Notes: generated by a model from the sequence alone, not told the origin. DNA of 64,000 nt from Nereocystis luetkeana (GCA_031213475.1 JARUPZ010000018.1:5245680-5309679); one strand, 5' to 3'. Shown: positions 1 to 15,319, counted from the stretch's first letter. A program made the numbers and translations.

Positions 1-5
1 GGCAG

Positions 6-123
6 TATTGACACTTGACAACGCTATTGACGAGAGTAGGAAGAAGGCCGCAGAGGATGCGGCACGTTCCCCGAATCTGTTTCCCACTCGAGACGGGAAC
101 CCACGTTACTATCACCACCTGGA
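6..123 (+). CDS. Exon 1 of the visible gene (partial gene, internal exon)
   Basis: The frame reads from TTG at 8-10 with no stop. The sequence starts with ggcag, so the acceptor may be the cag at 3-5, which would make this an internal exon entered two bases before a codon boundary. Residues 1-38 are charged (Asp, Glu, Arg, Lys, Ala) and then polar, ending in Tyr-Tyr-His-His-Leu. The donor is GA|gtacgc at 124, and the split GA+C gives Asp with exon 2. The open frame continues past 124, but into a C- and T-rich intron-like sequence. Confidence 0.6.
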
Positions 124-3100
124 GTACGCTTGTCTCTCTTCTCTCTTCTTTTTTGAGTTTTGCCTTGTTACTCTAATTGTTTTCTCCCCCCCCCGCTGCC
201 CTTGTGCCGGCATCTTGCTCTCCGTTGCCCCGTGCGTGAAGCAGTTGTCTGTTCCCCTTGAGCATGTACCTGGTACACTTTTCTTCCTATTTATTAATAT
301 GTAATATTAATAGCAGCTTTACTGATATCTTTGCGTCACATGTATTCTGTTTCATTCCAAAATTATTTTTTTTCTTCTTTATTGCCTTTTTGTTATTATG
401 TTCTGGTCTGGCTTGTGTTGTTGTGTTCTCGTAACCCCGTACGTTGTCATTTTACTTGCTTTACATTGTTACTCACTAATTTGCGATTATTTTTGTTTTC
501 CTCTCTTACAGCAGTCTGTAACGACATAATTATTACCAGGTATCTATCTCTGTATAATGGGATAAGGAATCAATCAGGACATCAGGGCGGCCAATGGGTG
601 TACTAGTGCAGTTGGGTAGAAAGGACGGCTTAATTTGAAGACGAAGCACACCCATACGTACGAAGAGTGAGTATACAGAGTAGCCGTATCAATAGTGTGT
701 TGGTGCTTCTGCTGCTGTGAGACAACTTTAATTGCTGTTGTTGCTGGCGTTGCGACTGCTACCTGCTATAATACCGTTTGCAGCTGCTGTTCGTAATTGT
801 ATACCAGGTACCTGTCACCCGAGATGTTCTTCAGCAGTACCAGGTACCTACTAATACCGTCAACCTTCTTTATTTCGAGCGAACGTACTATCAATATCAA
901 TATTAATATACTCCTGTACACCCCTTGGCAAGACGGTTGCTTTTTCAGCACGGCTTCGGTTCACCTACTATTAATATTAATATTCAAACCGCTCTTCGCC
1001 ACTACTAAAGCGATGAGCGAAGCAGGCGGGCGTCAGCCCGCCGCGGCGAGGTCCCAGTTGTACGAATCGACCGTCGACTATATTTACAAATGGCGAAGCT
1101 GCCCACGATGGCACCGCTTGATTGAGTGGCACATCAAAGGCCAGCCTCGCGCATGAGAGCTATGATATGGTACAATGATACATGGTACACTCTGTACTCT
1201 GTACAGCAAAATATACCAGGTAGGTACCTGGGGCTGTAGGTACCTGGGGCTGAAGTTTAGGTACTCGTACTTGGTATTTTATTAGATGGATCGAAACACA
1301 GACTATTAATAGACTGGACCGCAGTCTACGAGGAGGCTGCTTTGTGGGGCGGATCGGATGCAATGCGATGCAAAGATGCTTGATCGTATTACACACTGGA
1401 AACGAGTGAGGAAACCGAAAAAAAAACGAGAAACAGAGCGGTCGAATAAAACAATACAGACAGTCGCCTCGAGAAGAACATATATTGGCGCAGGCAGAGG
1501 GCACAGGTGCTCGCTCACAACCGGAACTTGGTCGCTTCTGCGTCGATAAATTGAGACATAGGCCTGCCAGTGGGACGCGCTGGTGCAAGTCAGGCGCAAT
1601 CTGGGGCACGGCTTGAAGCTTGGTCATACAAAAAAAGGTCTGTACTCTGCATCCCCCTATGCTATTGATTATAGAAAATATAAAAAAGGAAGTTGTTGTA
1701 GGGTTTCGTGAGAGACTTCAAAGGCGAGACTGATACGGCTCATGTGGTCTGCCTACTTATTAGTACCTGAGAGCCGTTCATGGGCGGAGACAGGAGGCTT
1801 ATCGAACTGGCTGTCTCGTCTCCAAAGGCGGCCGTCATCATTTCCCCTGCTTGCGTAATAGGCCTCCACGTTCTGCTGGGTACTTGCTCTGTAATAGCCT
1901 GCTGATTTTTGTACAGTAGTTGAAAGAGGAGAGGGGGTTTCAACAATCATGAGGCGTCGAGAAAAGGGACACGGGGAAAACGCGGCGGGATTAGATGGCA
2001 TCAATAGGGCTATCACACCAACAACCAACATCACAACTGAGAGGTGCGAGCAACACACACAACACTAAACAACACACCGTTGGAAGTTAGAACACTGTTC
2101 ACCAAGCTCTGGAAGCGCTGCAGCCCATCAAGGACCGGGCAAGGCTGGTGGCAGCTGCACCGAGGAAATTGGCCGCGGCTGATATTGTAAACAACTTTCA
2201 CCGTTTATAGGCGCACATGGCAGAACGTGGTGTGCACGAAGCGGTGCTGATGGGTTCGGGCAAGAGGCCTCTTGACCACTGTCGCAGGCAAGTCCGGAGT
2301 TGAAAGCTTGATGATTCGGGGTCGATGGAATTGTTGGTAAAAGGTCCCTTTTCTACTCTAATCCACTCTCTCGCCTACCGTGGCCCTTTTCTCAAGGCGT
2401 TGCCCCAATCCACCCTACGCTCGCAACAGCCCCCACACGCCCAAACTCCATCAAGTTTGGGTATTTGGCGCGTTGTACCCGCGTATCCTTGGTTTATTCG
2501 CCTGTGTAATACGAGCACCGCCGTGAGCCCAAAGGGCACTGAAGGGCGTTGAAGTGACTCTTCTTTTTACTACGTCCTACAGGTATTTCTTCTTTGGATA
2601 TCTGTCGGAGACACGAACGAGAACACCTGGAGGCATCCTATGCCAATTATAACTATTTAATACAACAACCCACAGCAAACAGAGGCATGGCCATTGTTGT
2701 TGTGTGCGCTTTCAAGCTGCAGTTTATTTCCCTGGAGAGTCACCCACAGCCATATAGATCGCCATTATTGCCCCGCGATGCATGCTCTACTACTTACTGC
2801 GAGTAGTTAAACAATACGTACGACAGGTAACACAACCCCAGGCAGGATTCGCTGTCCGGGACTCTCTCACTTGTTTTTTCGCGTGACTCCCCGTCTACCA
2901 CACTCATGCGCTCTCATGTCTCGTGCCACGTGGGCCGCAGACCCTTATCGGTCGGTCTGTAGTGCTTGCGCCTTCGTTTCGTTTCGCACCGACGTAAACG
3001 TGATCGCAAAAGTTACTGAGGTCCCTGCTGAAACTATAGTAGTAGTGCTGAATTCGGGAGCTTGAAGCTTGGACACTTCGACACCCGCACACCCAAAACC

Positions 3101-4691
3101 ACGATCTACTCGTTCTTCTGCGTCCATCGTCTCAGCGCTGTACTCGTACTCGTGTTCAAGTTCTTGTTGGTTGCTTTTGAGTGTTTCAGCAGTTGGTTGT
3201 TGTTCGTGTTCGTTGTCTTGTTCACTACTGCTTGCTGCCCTTCCTGCCTTCCATTAATGTGGCGGGACTTGTCCTGCACACTCGTTGCGCTTGGGCCCGG
3301 AACCCGTGGTCCTTACCTTCAAACACACGCACATTTTCAACAACAGAAAATGGAAACAGCAACAACTACTCCCGACACGAAGCCTGACCATGCCAACAAT
3401 GCTTCTTCTGTGTGTTCCGAGTACACCACAATCATGGTGCTTGAATGAAATGTGTTTCGCGATGATGGTGGTGGTGGTGTTTCCCGATAAAGGTCAAGTT
3501 CCTCTCGATGATGGTGGTGATTCCCGACGATGGCTTCGATAATGTTTCCGTGGAAACCAAGGTCGAGGATCATTCATACGAACTCATTTCTATGATGACT
3601 TCGCCGTCGTATGTTTCCAAAGAATTTCAAAGAGGAAGAAGAAAGTGAACACAAAAACGTCCCTTGGCACACGGGTGTTCACGACCATTCGCAGCCTTGT
3701 TATATTTAAACAGCAGCATATTTTTTTAGCACAAATAGACACATTTTTAGCACCCATCCTCCCTTCGGGTCAGTACGCTTTTGGTCTGTTGCATTTTTAC
3801 TCTTCTCGTCGCTCTCGAATAGAACCTCCTTTGTCAACCGCGATGGATTTGAAATATTTGTACCTATATATCACCGAAGCAATTTGTTACCACGTTCGTT
3901 ACCCGACGGGAAGAATCTCCTCTTAACATTGCACCCCATCTCTCAGGTTCATGTCAAAAAGAATCAGTGCGGAGCCACCTCGGGCACCGCGAGGGGTGCG
4001 CTGGTTGTTCTTGTCGTCGGGCGTTGATATGCAAAGCAAGGTTTATTTGACCAGACGAGACAACCCAAAACACACAACACACCAAACACACTCTCACACT
4101 CTTTCTCGACATTCCACCCGCACCGCGCACGCGGCGCACCCGACAGGCGGATATTCCATATTTCGATGGTTCTTCAAACTTCGCGATTATGATGGTTTTT
4201 TTTCAGTTTGTGAAGGGCTCCGCCCTGTCGTGCCTTGCTCTGTTTACGTTATACCTGGTAGCCCTCATCATATATACGTGTGAATTTTACCCCGTTCCAT
4301 TACTATGCAGTAATATCAAGTATACCATTGGATGGGTCGTACGGCGGTGGTGGCCACCTTTAGACGGACATGTCCGGTGGAGTCCACCCCTGATCGAAGG
4401 TCTGCGCTGTCCTACCGGCCACAATGTTTTGCCCGGGAGACCGGTGGCGCCGTTGGCAGCGGTGCGTTACGGTGCTGCTTGCGCGATGCGGTCCGGTACG
4501 GTGCGGTTTGGTGCGCGCACAGAACGTGGAACGTGGGGTTAATCGATCGGTCAACCAAATTCAGCCCAACCGTATTGTTTGCTTTTATACGCTTTTACCC
4601 GTGATGAAATACAACATGCATGTACGGTTATTCAGTAGTTCTCTGTTTTTTGTTTCGTCTTTTTTGTTCAGGCGAGGCACGGCGGTTATTA

Positions 4692-4783
<92 letters not shown>

Positions 4784-7700
4784 TTGCTTGCCATCCGACA
4801 ATGTGCAGCATGAGCTTCAACGTCGATAACTCAAAACATTCCTGAAAGAAGAAATCCCCGGAACTATAGGAAACCTACTGCTGCTGTACCTTGTATGTCT
4901 ACTTCCCTCTATGCTTTAATTTTACCAGATACACTATGGAGTGGTTTCGGCCCCGCGGCTCCCCCACTTGAAGCTTGAACCAAAGAACACACAGCTATTC
5001 ATAGCAACAACACAACACAAAACACTACATAAACACAAGGTGCTATTAATATTGGTATTTTGTCTCACGGACGAGTACTCGTACCCGTGTACTCATGCGT
5101 TTTTTTTTTCGTCTTGCTTCTTCGTGCGAGTGGTCATCGCAGATCGATCGTCGTGTCATACCGTGCTGTCTGTCGTGTCTGCCCCTCTGTCTGAGCATTG
5201 CCTCGTATCTTTTTGTGTATTTTCTACTCGGACTTGCTTCTTTTCGCTGTACCTGGTGCAAGTTTATTAATAGTGCCTGGTAGCTGGTAATTTTTTCTCA
5301 CGGGGCCGATATCCGCGCCGCGGTCTTGTCAGGATACGCATACACCCTCTATATCATACCGGTGTACACTTCGAACTGTATCGTACTCGCACTTGACAGA
5401 GAGACCACTACTTCGTACGAGCACCCCCTCCGCCCCCCCCCCGCCTGCCCTTTTGGTCTCAGGCATTGGGCCACTCGCTTAGTTCATTCACTACACCTGT
5501 GGTACGGATATTTGGCAATTCACAAATAAATGTGTACGCACTGTACGTACCTGGTAGTAGGGAACTGCATTCACTTCGTATGCGTACGAGTACGCGCTCC
5601 TGTGTCATAATGTTGAAATCACCATGTGTTTGCTTTGTTTAGAGCAGGAAGAACAGCGAGCAGCAGCATGTGCTGAACTTTGCTAAACCCTTTTAGTACC
5701 GCAGTCCCGATTTGGGGACAAAATACTTACAACTTGACTAGATTGTCCCCAAAATAAAACTGCAGTTCTAAAAGGGTTAACGTCAGCTTTAGCTTCGTCG
5801 CTCCTTTGCTGTGCGTACGAGAGAATGTGATGCTTTGCCTGTTAGTTTGATCGTTTGTTCGTTCGTTCGTTGTACATGGAACACCACCTGACCGCTGTGC
5901 GAAGTGACATACATCTCCCGCTTCTTTGTTGTGCATTGTGCTGCAGTACAGCGGTACGAAGAGAGCAAGGTATCATACTCATCATTTTACCATATGTATA
6001 TAAGTTGTTGTTGGTGTAATATTGTCGAGCCTGCTGTATTTATGGCAGCAGAAAAAACACCGCTTGTATTTTTGCACATTTTCCCAGGTATTTGAACCGC
6101 AGGCATTTACTATGCCCAGGCCCAGGTCAGGTGGCACTCCATTTTTACATCCGGTACTTTGACCGTTTTCTATTTTTTTTTCTTTGCCGGAGCGCCCGAA
6201 GTCCGAAGTGAGCCCAGTCCTAGAAGCCGCGACTCGTAGACCCTAGAGTCTGCAGAGTTTGTTTGGTTCGCTTACTTGCTCGGCATCGGTCTTGCGACCG
6301 ACAAGCACAGCAAGAGCTAGACCGCATGACACACGCCAAGAGCAACCCTATTAATAATAACTCAGAGCTTGTACGCATCTCTCTAGGATTGAAGGATCGG
6401 CACAATCATTGGTTGTGCTGAATGTCGACGGGCAGAAGACCGGTTTCATGTGAAGAACCCACAGCACTCTGAATAGTAGACCCACCGCGTCAAAGCAAGG
6501 CAAAACACCCCCAGGGCCTCTGGGGTGAATTTCATGGCCGATTTTCTCCAGAACTACTGTTGTATGAGGGCACGCAGCACCCAACGAAAATGGCGGCTTG
6601 TGGGAATGCCTCGTCGAGATCCGTCCATAGACGCGTTTCCGGTTGTCGAAAAAAACAGCTTTGACCAGCGCGCGTGCTATCTATTGCGTGTTCCCAGGGG
6701 CTGGACCTGGTGTACGGTACAGTCAGTCACCTGTACTTCGTACTTTTTTACTTCACTATCCCATAACATTGATCGATGGACTTCCTATCGTCTGTGATCA
6801 ACAGCTACAGCAGTAGGGCTGGGCACTGGCTGAGTCAAGCCAGTAACGATTACTATCCGATGACATTGATTGATGGACTTGATATCATCTGTGATCAACA
6901 GCTACGACAATAGTAGGGTGGGCACCGGCTGACGCAAGTCAGTAACGATTATATATAATGTTGTCAAAATCAACCATTGAAATGGATTGCAGCAGTGTAC
7001 GAGTATTGCTGTCTCACCCCTCGAACATCTCCTCCGAAAACGCGCCCATTGTACGAGTAATGGGTTTCCGTCCATACTACAGAGCATAATACGGCGTGTT
7101 TCTTGGGCGAATACACTGGGCAGGCCAATCAGCCAATCAGAAAATTGCTACTGTGTCTGTACCTGGTCTGTTGTGCCATTGCTCAGCCGTAAAAGTAGCA
7201 GTGCTACTGCTGCTGTGTGCCCTTTACGCCTGCTCATACGTATGATATGATACGATATAATAATGTACTGCTGTGGACCAGGCTGATAAAAAGGGTCCTT
7301 CTGGCATCGAATCCCGGCCGCAATTAGACGCGAGTTGACGAGGGAAGAAAGTGCGAAACTCTTCCAGCGGTAAAAGTGCAAGGCACGAGAAGGAGTTGGG
7401 AGGGGGGATACGAGCCTGCTATTAATATGTGCCCCCCGATCCGAGTTCCGACTGTTGATAGGAGAGAGAGCATCGAGAGTGAAAAGAAAGGCGAAGAAGG
7501 TACCAAATGGAAGGAAATTTATCTGTTCAACGTTACGTTTTTCTTTCGTTTTTTTTCGCATCATTTTTACTCTCCAGCTTGAAGTCGGAGGAGGTATTTA
7601 CGCTCCGTGGTCTTCTTCTGGACAAGCCGTGGCCACATATGTCGTCCCGTCTTACGCTCGATACGTGCCTTAATTTTTAGCGTGCATAGGGTTCAGCATT

Positions 7701-10700
7701 CGTACTGCTGGTCGATTTTTCATCGAATGTTGCTGACTGACGCTCTCGCGCTTTCCCGCTAAGCATTTTTTATGCAAGCAAAGTCCTCACGAGAGAGTTC
7801 GTATGCACTCGGTGAGACTCGGAACCGACGAGGTTGATCTTGGTAGGCACGCGGACCACCCATCAAGCCATCGAGGAGGCCGGCTTTGATATATATATTC
7901 TTGTCGTACATCTGCCAGTAAATGTATACCTGTGCACCTGGTATAGCATGCTGCTATGATAGATGTTCGCATGTTCGAGTTTTTTCTTGTTCGCGGCGTC
8001 ACTTTCTACGTTAACCGAAATTTCGATACCGTGGGTTTCGTACGGTGCAGGCAGCAATCCAGACAGCAACCGCAAGTCAGTACGAGCAGCCGTATCAGTT
8101 GGTTAGTTGTGAGAACGGGGGGAACTCTATATATTCTGTATTTAGTTGAGCACGAAGTTCGCTTTGCTCAAACTGACTGTAATTTCATCTCATTCGTGCG
8201 CTTTGCTGTATTTTGACGTGGGAAGCGTCGTGCTTCCCGAGTCCCGAGCCTAAGTTTGTTTTGTTTTTTCATGATTTTTCGAACCTTCTCAGGGCTACTC
8301 GAGAGTTAGGGCCGTTTTCAACGACACATATTTAGCAAAAACTTGCCATAACCCTTGATATGGATTTTTTTACTTGCCAAAATAGCACAAAAGTTGCCAA
8401 GCTTTTCTTTGGAGATTGCACTTCCTGTTCGTTGGCAAATTTATGGAAAGAGAAATTTGCTGTTTTAGCCCAATAACGTCAACGCAAGGTTGTACACACC
8501 AGACTACCCCACGACGTCCTACGCTAGACTCGCTCTAACTTGTGAAATAGAGGGAGATACAAAGGATACCCGGTGGCATTGATCACAGCGGTGATGGGGT
8601 TGGCGACACTGGCCGTGAGCCCCGTGTGGATGCAGCATGGGTGTCGTTTTGTTCAGGGGCTAAAACAGAATCACAAACAGCAGCCGTCCCAGCTTTTCCC
8701 AGGGGATTTTGGCCGGGCTGGAAGGACTGCCGACCTCTGAGGTACGTGGGCTGTGCCTGGAGTCGTTTCTGCGGTAGCGTTTACTCCATAGGGAGCGTCG
8801 GCGTGCCGTCGGCTACCTGCTGTTGCTGTTGTGAGGGGTTTCAATATAATCTGAGGGCGTTATGATGCGAACATTTGCCAAATATTGCCACATATGCAGC
8901 GTTTCACGATAGAAGGTTCTGGCGATTTTATGGAAGTGTTGTCTTGCCAAAATAGCAAGTTTTTTGCTATTCCATTCGGTCGCTAAAAACGGCCCTTAAT
9001 GTGAGAACAACAAGAACAACTTGATAGACAATTGGCCTGCTTTAAACTTCGAACTTGTAACCTGTACCTGGTACGTACGATTGCATGGACATAAGTGGAC
9101 TATTTAAATATCAACCCGCTGCTTCCGTCGTGGTTTACGCACACCACGTATTAATAGGATAACACCCCCCCCGTGGGCTGAATTTCTGAGGCAATTTTTT
9201 CGAAATCAACGGAGGCATACACAACGAAAACGGTGGCTTCAAAGAGATATCGTCGAGACCTTTTGCATTTCCATGGACGCATCGCTCGGCGTTATACGTT
9301 CTCCAGCCGCCGTGAATCCGTCATGTCCGGCAAAGCGAAAGTCCATATACATACTGGTATGTGTGTATATTCCAGGCACAACTCTCAGTTGGCGGACTAA
9401 CCAAGCAAGCCTCTGGTTAGGGTCAGGGTTAAGAGTTCCGAGTCGGGGTGGTGCCCCGCTGTGAGCCGAAGCCGGAAATATTACGTATGACCATCGGGAC
9501 AAAATCCCCTACGGTTTCGGGACAAAACCCCTCCTTCATCAGAGCAGCATCATGTTATTCGGACACTCCTGAGGAATTTTGCCACAGAGATGGTGGGATT
9601 CCGGCGGCTGCACTTTGCCTGTCGTTGAAAAATCGGCGTGGAAATTCGTCCGAGGGTGTGTGTGTTTTTAGCTATTAATAGTATCTTATCATCTCATCAC
9701 ACGTTTCATACGCATCATGTACGGCATCAAGGTACCGCCGTATGTGGCTATTAATATCCATACTATTTATAATAATATTAATAGTGGCTATTCGTTACAC
9801 GGCAGTAGACCTCGAACCTGATACAGGCGCTGTTCAGTACCAGGCACCAGGGTATCATACATGATATTAATATTAGTAGTACAAAGTACGACTATTAATA
9901 TTAATATATGCTGTGTAATAGTTGTTGTGCTCATCCTCTCAAATCAAGACGTCCGTGGTCACACCAAGGTGCCGGAGCCCTGGGAAGATCCTAAAAACCT
10001 TAAAACCACACGACCCTTCCCACCTCCTACGAACTATATACCTTTTGGTGCGTAATATGACGTGATGAAAAATACAATTCCACGTGGTTGTGACTGGTTT
10101 TACTAAGAGTGGTGACTTAGTCACCTATTAATAGTATGGTTAGTAGCTCGAATCAATACTCGTAGTATTAATAGTGGTGAGTCGACGATCGCGGGAGATT
10201 CGTGCCAACCGTGGCAAGATATCAACCAAGGCTGACATCTTCTTGCTCTGCTTCAATTATACGCCTGGCCTGTCTGCTCACTCCTGCTGCTGTATGGTAT
10301 GGTATGTATGTATGGTAAACAAAATGTGCCCCTGGATCAGAGTACGGCTGCTATTCTATTGATAGCAGCAGAGCGTGAGGATTTCGTATCTGAGCTGAAG
10401 GCCAGGCGACAAGTCGAATACCATTCAAGGCCTGCAGCCTGGAAAAAGCTTTCGTAAAATGTGAAGAGTGTGATGGGGAAACGTGAGCCATTTAAATAGA
10501 AGTGAGGCCACGTGACCACGGACTAGATCATGGCGATGCGCTTGAGGTTTGAGAAGAACAGCAGCATTCGTCATCCGTGATGCTATGATGCGATGTGTGT
10601 TCTTCACGTTTTAAACCATAATTTACCTGTGTGGGGCGGTGTCAAGTGTTTTGAGATTCGTGATGCTATACTTGTTAATAGATACCAGGTACTTATATAT

Positions 10701-12795
10701 GATCCGGGTACCCTGGGCACCCTGGTATACCGGTCTTTCTTGTAGTCTACCACGTGATGCTGTAGTTGCAGTTTTCGTGTTATTTAATACTACGGGGGAC
10801 CATAGTTAATAGGACCTATGGTATACATAAAAACTATGGCCCCCGTAATAGTAGTATATGTCTCTCGGAAGTATTACTGCGGTGCGTATCTGATTTCTGA
10901 TACCTGGTACCTGGTATGCCATACGTACGTAGTGAAACGAAAGAGGGGCATGTGGAATAAATCGTACCAAGTATATAAGTTTACAGAATGTATATAAGTA
11001 TCATATACATACGGTGAAGGGGTACAGCACTGCGGCAGTGCTACTCAAAGCACTTGATGAAAGCTGGTTTCATGTAAGGTATGATGCATGATACATGATA
11101 TCTGCCGGTATGTTTTGTATACTTTCGTATGATTCTGCTCGTATCAACATCAACATACACGTGTTTCTGTTTATCATTCGGCAGCGAGACTATTAATAAT
11201 ACCAGGTAATAAATAATACCTGGTACCGTAGACTATACTATTATTAATAGTAGCCTCGCTGCCGGTGTCTGCTGTTTGTTGTAACTCCACTTCCAAAGTA
11301 AGGCCGATTGCCCGGGGGGAATATCTACGAATGTTTCCGAGGACGGAGGGTAGGGGGTCGCGAGGGTAGGGGGTCGCGATCTTATTCATGTATTCGGCAC
11401 GAACCCCACGCGCGGAGACAACGATGGGCATCCGTTGCTCCCGCCGCCGCCCCCCCCCCCCCCGCCTCGTCTGCGGGTGCCGTAGAGGTCTCTTGGTGCT
11501 CCGGCCCGGCACGTGCAATGTGCATGGGTCAATATTTTTGCCTCGCCTTGCCCAGCATAGCTTGGCATAGCCCGGCCTTTACTAGATACAGGCATAGCCT
11601 GTCATTGCCGTCGGCCCGTATTACCATGTCTACGCGTGTGTGTTATTAATAGTGTAGTGTGTCTTCTCTCTCTGTTTCCTCACTCCGCTTGTAGGGCAAC
11701 CAGAACACGAGGCGTGGTTGTGTGCATGTTTGTGTTCTTCACATTAAACCGTTCTTTCTACCCGTCGACATCCAGCACAGCCGGTGTGGACATGGATGAA
11801 CAGGTGCTGATGGTAAGACGGGTTCAATGCTGAACGGTGGCGCCGATATCCGATTCCCAACACTGTCTTGTGTTGGGTAGGCTGTATATATAGCACGTGC
11901 TGCTGTAGTATACATACCAGGTACTGTCTTGTATACACTGAGGGTACCCGGGTACCTACCGTGCCGTAACACGCAGGATAACGCAACCCTTGGAAACGAA
12001 TCTCTGAAAGTGCAGCAGTATTTAGGGTTCACACACCGCGAAATGGCGGCGTTGGGAAGGTGCCGTCGAGATCTTGCCATCGACATACGTATGTATGTAG
12101 GCGTTTGCGCCATCCCTGTTTTCGAGCAATCAGCTTTGACATTATTCCCAAGGGGATTATGTACTGTCTTATTAATAGGCGTTTCGTCTTAAGTACGTAC
12201 CTGGTATACAGTAGTACTCGAGTATAATGACCAAAGCAAGCAGGTTGGGTACCCGGGTACTCCAAAGTATGCATGCACCCCGTGTACTATTCAATGAAAG
12301 CACGCTTGAGTCTTGTATTGAGCACCTATTGCTATATAGGGAACATATACGTGTAGCATGCCAGCCAGGAGAAAGTGTTCATAGCTTCGAACGTCATGAG
12401 CCACAGCTTTAGGAACTCCCCATTGTGAAACGATTTCATTTGTAGCCCTAATTTGGCCCTGTTGGCCTCGCCACTGTCCTGATTTACTGTCTCCCGCTGA
12501 CAGGGTTTTATCTAACCATCGCTTTTTGTTTTCAGCTCAAGAGTCTCTGGACAAAAACCGTGGTCTCAGGTGTTGTCCCTCTTCTCCCGTGGTACTTGCC
12601 CTCATTTTTATCCCCCAGAGGGTTCATCGCTCGTCGATGTTTTTGGAATTTGACTGACTCGGCTCTCGCGCTGCCCGCGATGAGAAAAAGGCACAAAGGG
12701 TACTCGTGCTCTTTTTTGGCGGGGGGGGGAACCCGCCACGATTCGAATCCCGGGCCTCATACTCGAGTTGTTGTGGTTTGTGTTGTTACGGTTTG

Positions 12796-12867
<72 letters not shown>

Positions 12868-12873
12868 GGTTTG

Positions 12874-12922
<49 letters not shown>

Positions 12923-12930
12923 GCTTGTTG

Positions 12931-12965
<35 letters not shown>

Positions 12966-15319
12966 TTTTTGTTGCTGCTGTTGCTGCTGCTGCTGCGGCT
13001 GGTGTTGTTGTTATTTTTGTTCTTGTTATTGTTAAAATTTGAGAACCTTGAAGTGTTCGAGTCTAAGCTCTGCCGAGGGGGCGACCTCGATGGCCGGGAT
13101 TGAAGACCTGCTAGATACTGAATTCATTTCAAAATGGACGAAAACACACCAGGAGCCCGCTAAACTACTGCAGTTACAACAACACGAGTCCAACTATTAG
13201 TATTACTAGGTTGTTCTCGAAATTTGGTTCAGTTTTGAACAGGTCAGACTGACATGGTAGTTTTTCGAATTTTCGAAAGTTTGTGGTAAAACTACCAGAT
13301 CGTATCGTACCATGAACGGGGACCCACCAGGCAGTTCATCAGTGTACGTATTTTTACCAGGTATGTACCAGGTATTGTTTTTCGTGGGCGCGTTACCAAA
13401 CTTGTTCTGGACAGCACAGCATTGTGTGGAGAAGGACGGGAATCGGTCGCGGTTGTGATATGGTATGGTACGGCGAGAGGGCCAGGGCAGCACGTGAATC
13501 GCACCCGTTTTTGTTTTGGCTGTCTTGCTTCAATCGTTGGGTTCTGGTGGTTTTTGGTTGCGGCGGTGACGGTGGCGGTGATGTCTTGGCTTGGTTTTGA
13601 GTTGGGCTTGAGTTGACTATCTTTTGTTTCGGCGCCGCGATTTTGAGTGGCTGTTTGCCTTTCGGGCGACCAGCGGTATTGTGTTGCGTTTACGTTGCCA
13701 TGCCTTTGCTTTCGCTGCATATTATATTTGCACAGCAGCGGCGGCGGCAGCAGCTAGCAGCAGCAAGCAACGACAAGCAGCAGCAGCAGTGGCCGTGCCT
13801 GAGTTGGGTCCTACGATTATTAATACCGTTTAGTACTACTTTTGGATGCTGAGACACTGCTGATGACGATCCTATTAGTAGGATGCTAGCGCCACCGCCA
13901 CAGCAGTAGTTGGTGTTTCACGGAGAGGGCACTCGGCTGAGACGGTGATGTGCTCATTTTTCACGAGGGCGTTGACCTACAGTGAGCAGTTCAATAAACA
14001 TTGCTCAACCTCAACCGTCAATACTCGTTGTGGTGCTTATCGATACTTGTCTTTTGAAGGATGATCCACCATGCGCAAGTAATGTTTTCAAGAGACACCG
14101 GTCGCCATGCAGGCGGGCGCATGCATACTCGCAGTGCGCGCAAACCGGGATTTACCGAGATTTATTTGCCCCCAGCCGCGAACCCCAATTTCAATTTCGA
14201 GTCTTCTTATTTGCGCGCCTGCATGTTGCATGTATTAGAACGATTTCCTTCCTTTTGCGTGATGTTTTTTTCTATCGTGTTGTACTTGTCTCTGATGGAA
14301 ATGGGACAAGGCACCACCAGCACTAAAGTGCATCACGACTCTATCTACAGTTTGTTGGACGTGCTTTCTAACAAGTAGCCTCTCTCCCTCTTCCCCCCCC
14401 CCCCCCCCCCTATTGATAGAGTTTGTCTTTGTCGCGGCTCGTTATTTGGTTGATTGCGGTACTGCTTTGTACTGGTATGATGTGCTTGACCCGTTGGATG
14501 CGTGAGGGTGGTTGATTAAGCTCGTGCGCATGGTGATACGGCAATACTGGAGGTTTTTCGCGACTACCAGGTGTATATATACCAGGTATAATATACAGAC
14601 CAAGAGTAGGAATAGTTTGAGTTGTTTTCTATTAAACGCAACTTACACAGCAATAATGATACTCTCAGGCATGGATACACTGAGGTTAGTCATCAATGCC
14701 ACTAGCCTACAAATAGACACGCCACACTGTGTAGATGCTTTGTGCAGCAGTATTTTGGAATTGTTTACCGGCTTCTGGTAATTTCGACGAATCACGCGGA
14801 GAGAGGGGGAGCGGGGGCGATGTCGGTTTCAACCTCCGGCCTCCATGATCGTCACACAGCTATTTCGATTCTGATATACGCGCACCAACAGAACACATAT
14901 CAAATCGAACCTTCAGCATATTAATTAATTAAGCCTCCACCAACTGACGTCGACCTCTATATAGCCACATCAGGGACGCGCACCCGCACCTAATCGGAGC
15001 GTCCGTTTCCTTCACTCCCGCTTTCTACGCCTACCCTTACGTAGCACAGCACACGTTCGCGCGAGCGATTTTATTCGAAGCACTCTTTGCCGTGGTGCGC
15101 GCGCCGCGCCACATAAGAGTATACAGCATAGATCATACTCGGTGTAGGCAGACCGTAGATAGATTATGCCGCTTCAACCAAGACAGCACAACAGCAGCAA
15201 CAACAAAAACAACGGTGGGGGAGGCAATGAAGACAACGACAGCGGCAGCATGTATATTCTTATTTTGCACTTGTGTTGATTTGTTTCCTTTCGGCGACGG
15301 CGCTTTGTAGATACCATTT

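Noticed and set aside
1013-1159. Short plus frame starting MSEAGGRQPAAARSQ
   Set aside because: It looks protein-like but is only 47 codons, with no fitting splice phase or neighbour; kept as noise in intron 1.
12720-12790. tRNA-like T-loop sequence attcgaatcccggg
   Set aside because: The flanking bases do not form a T-stem or acceptor stem, and no anticodon arm is visible.
12560-13103. Open frames of 109-160 codons rich in Val, Cys or Leu
   Set aside because: They are translations of the GTT/CTG microsatellite.
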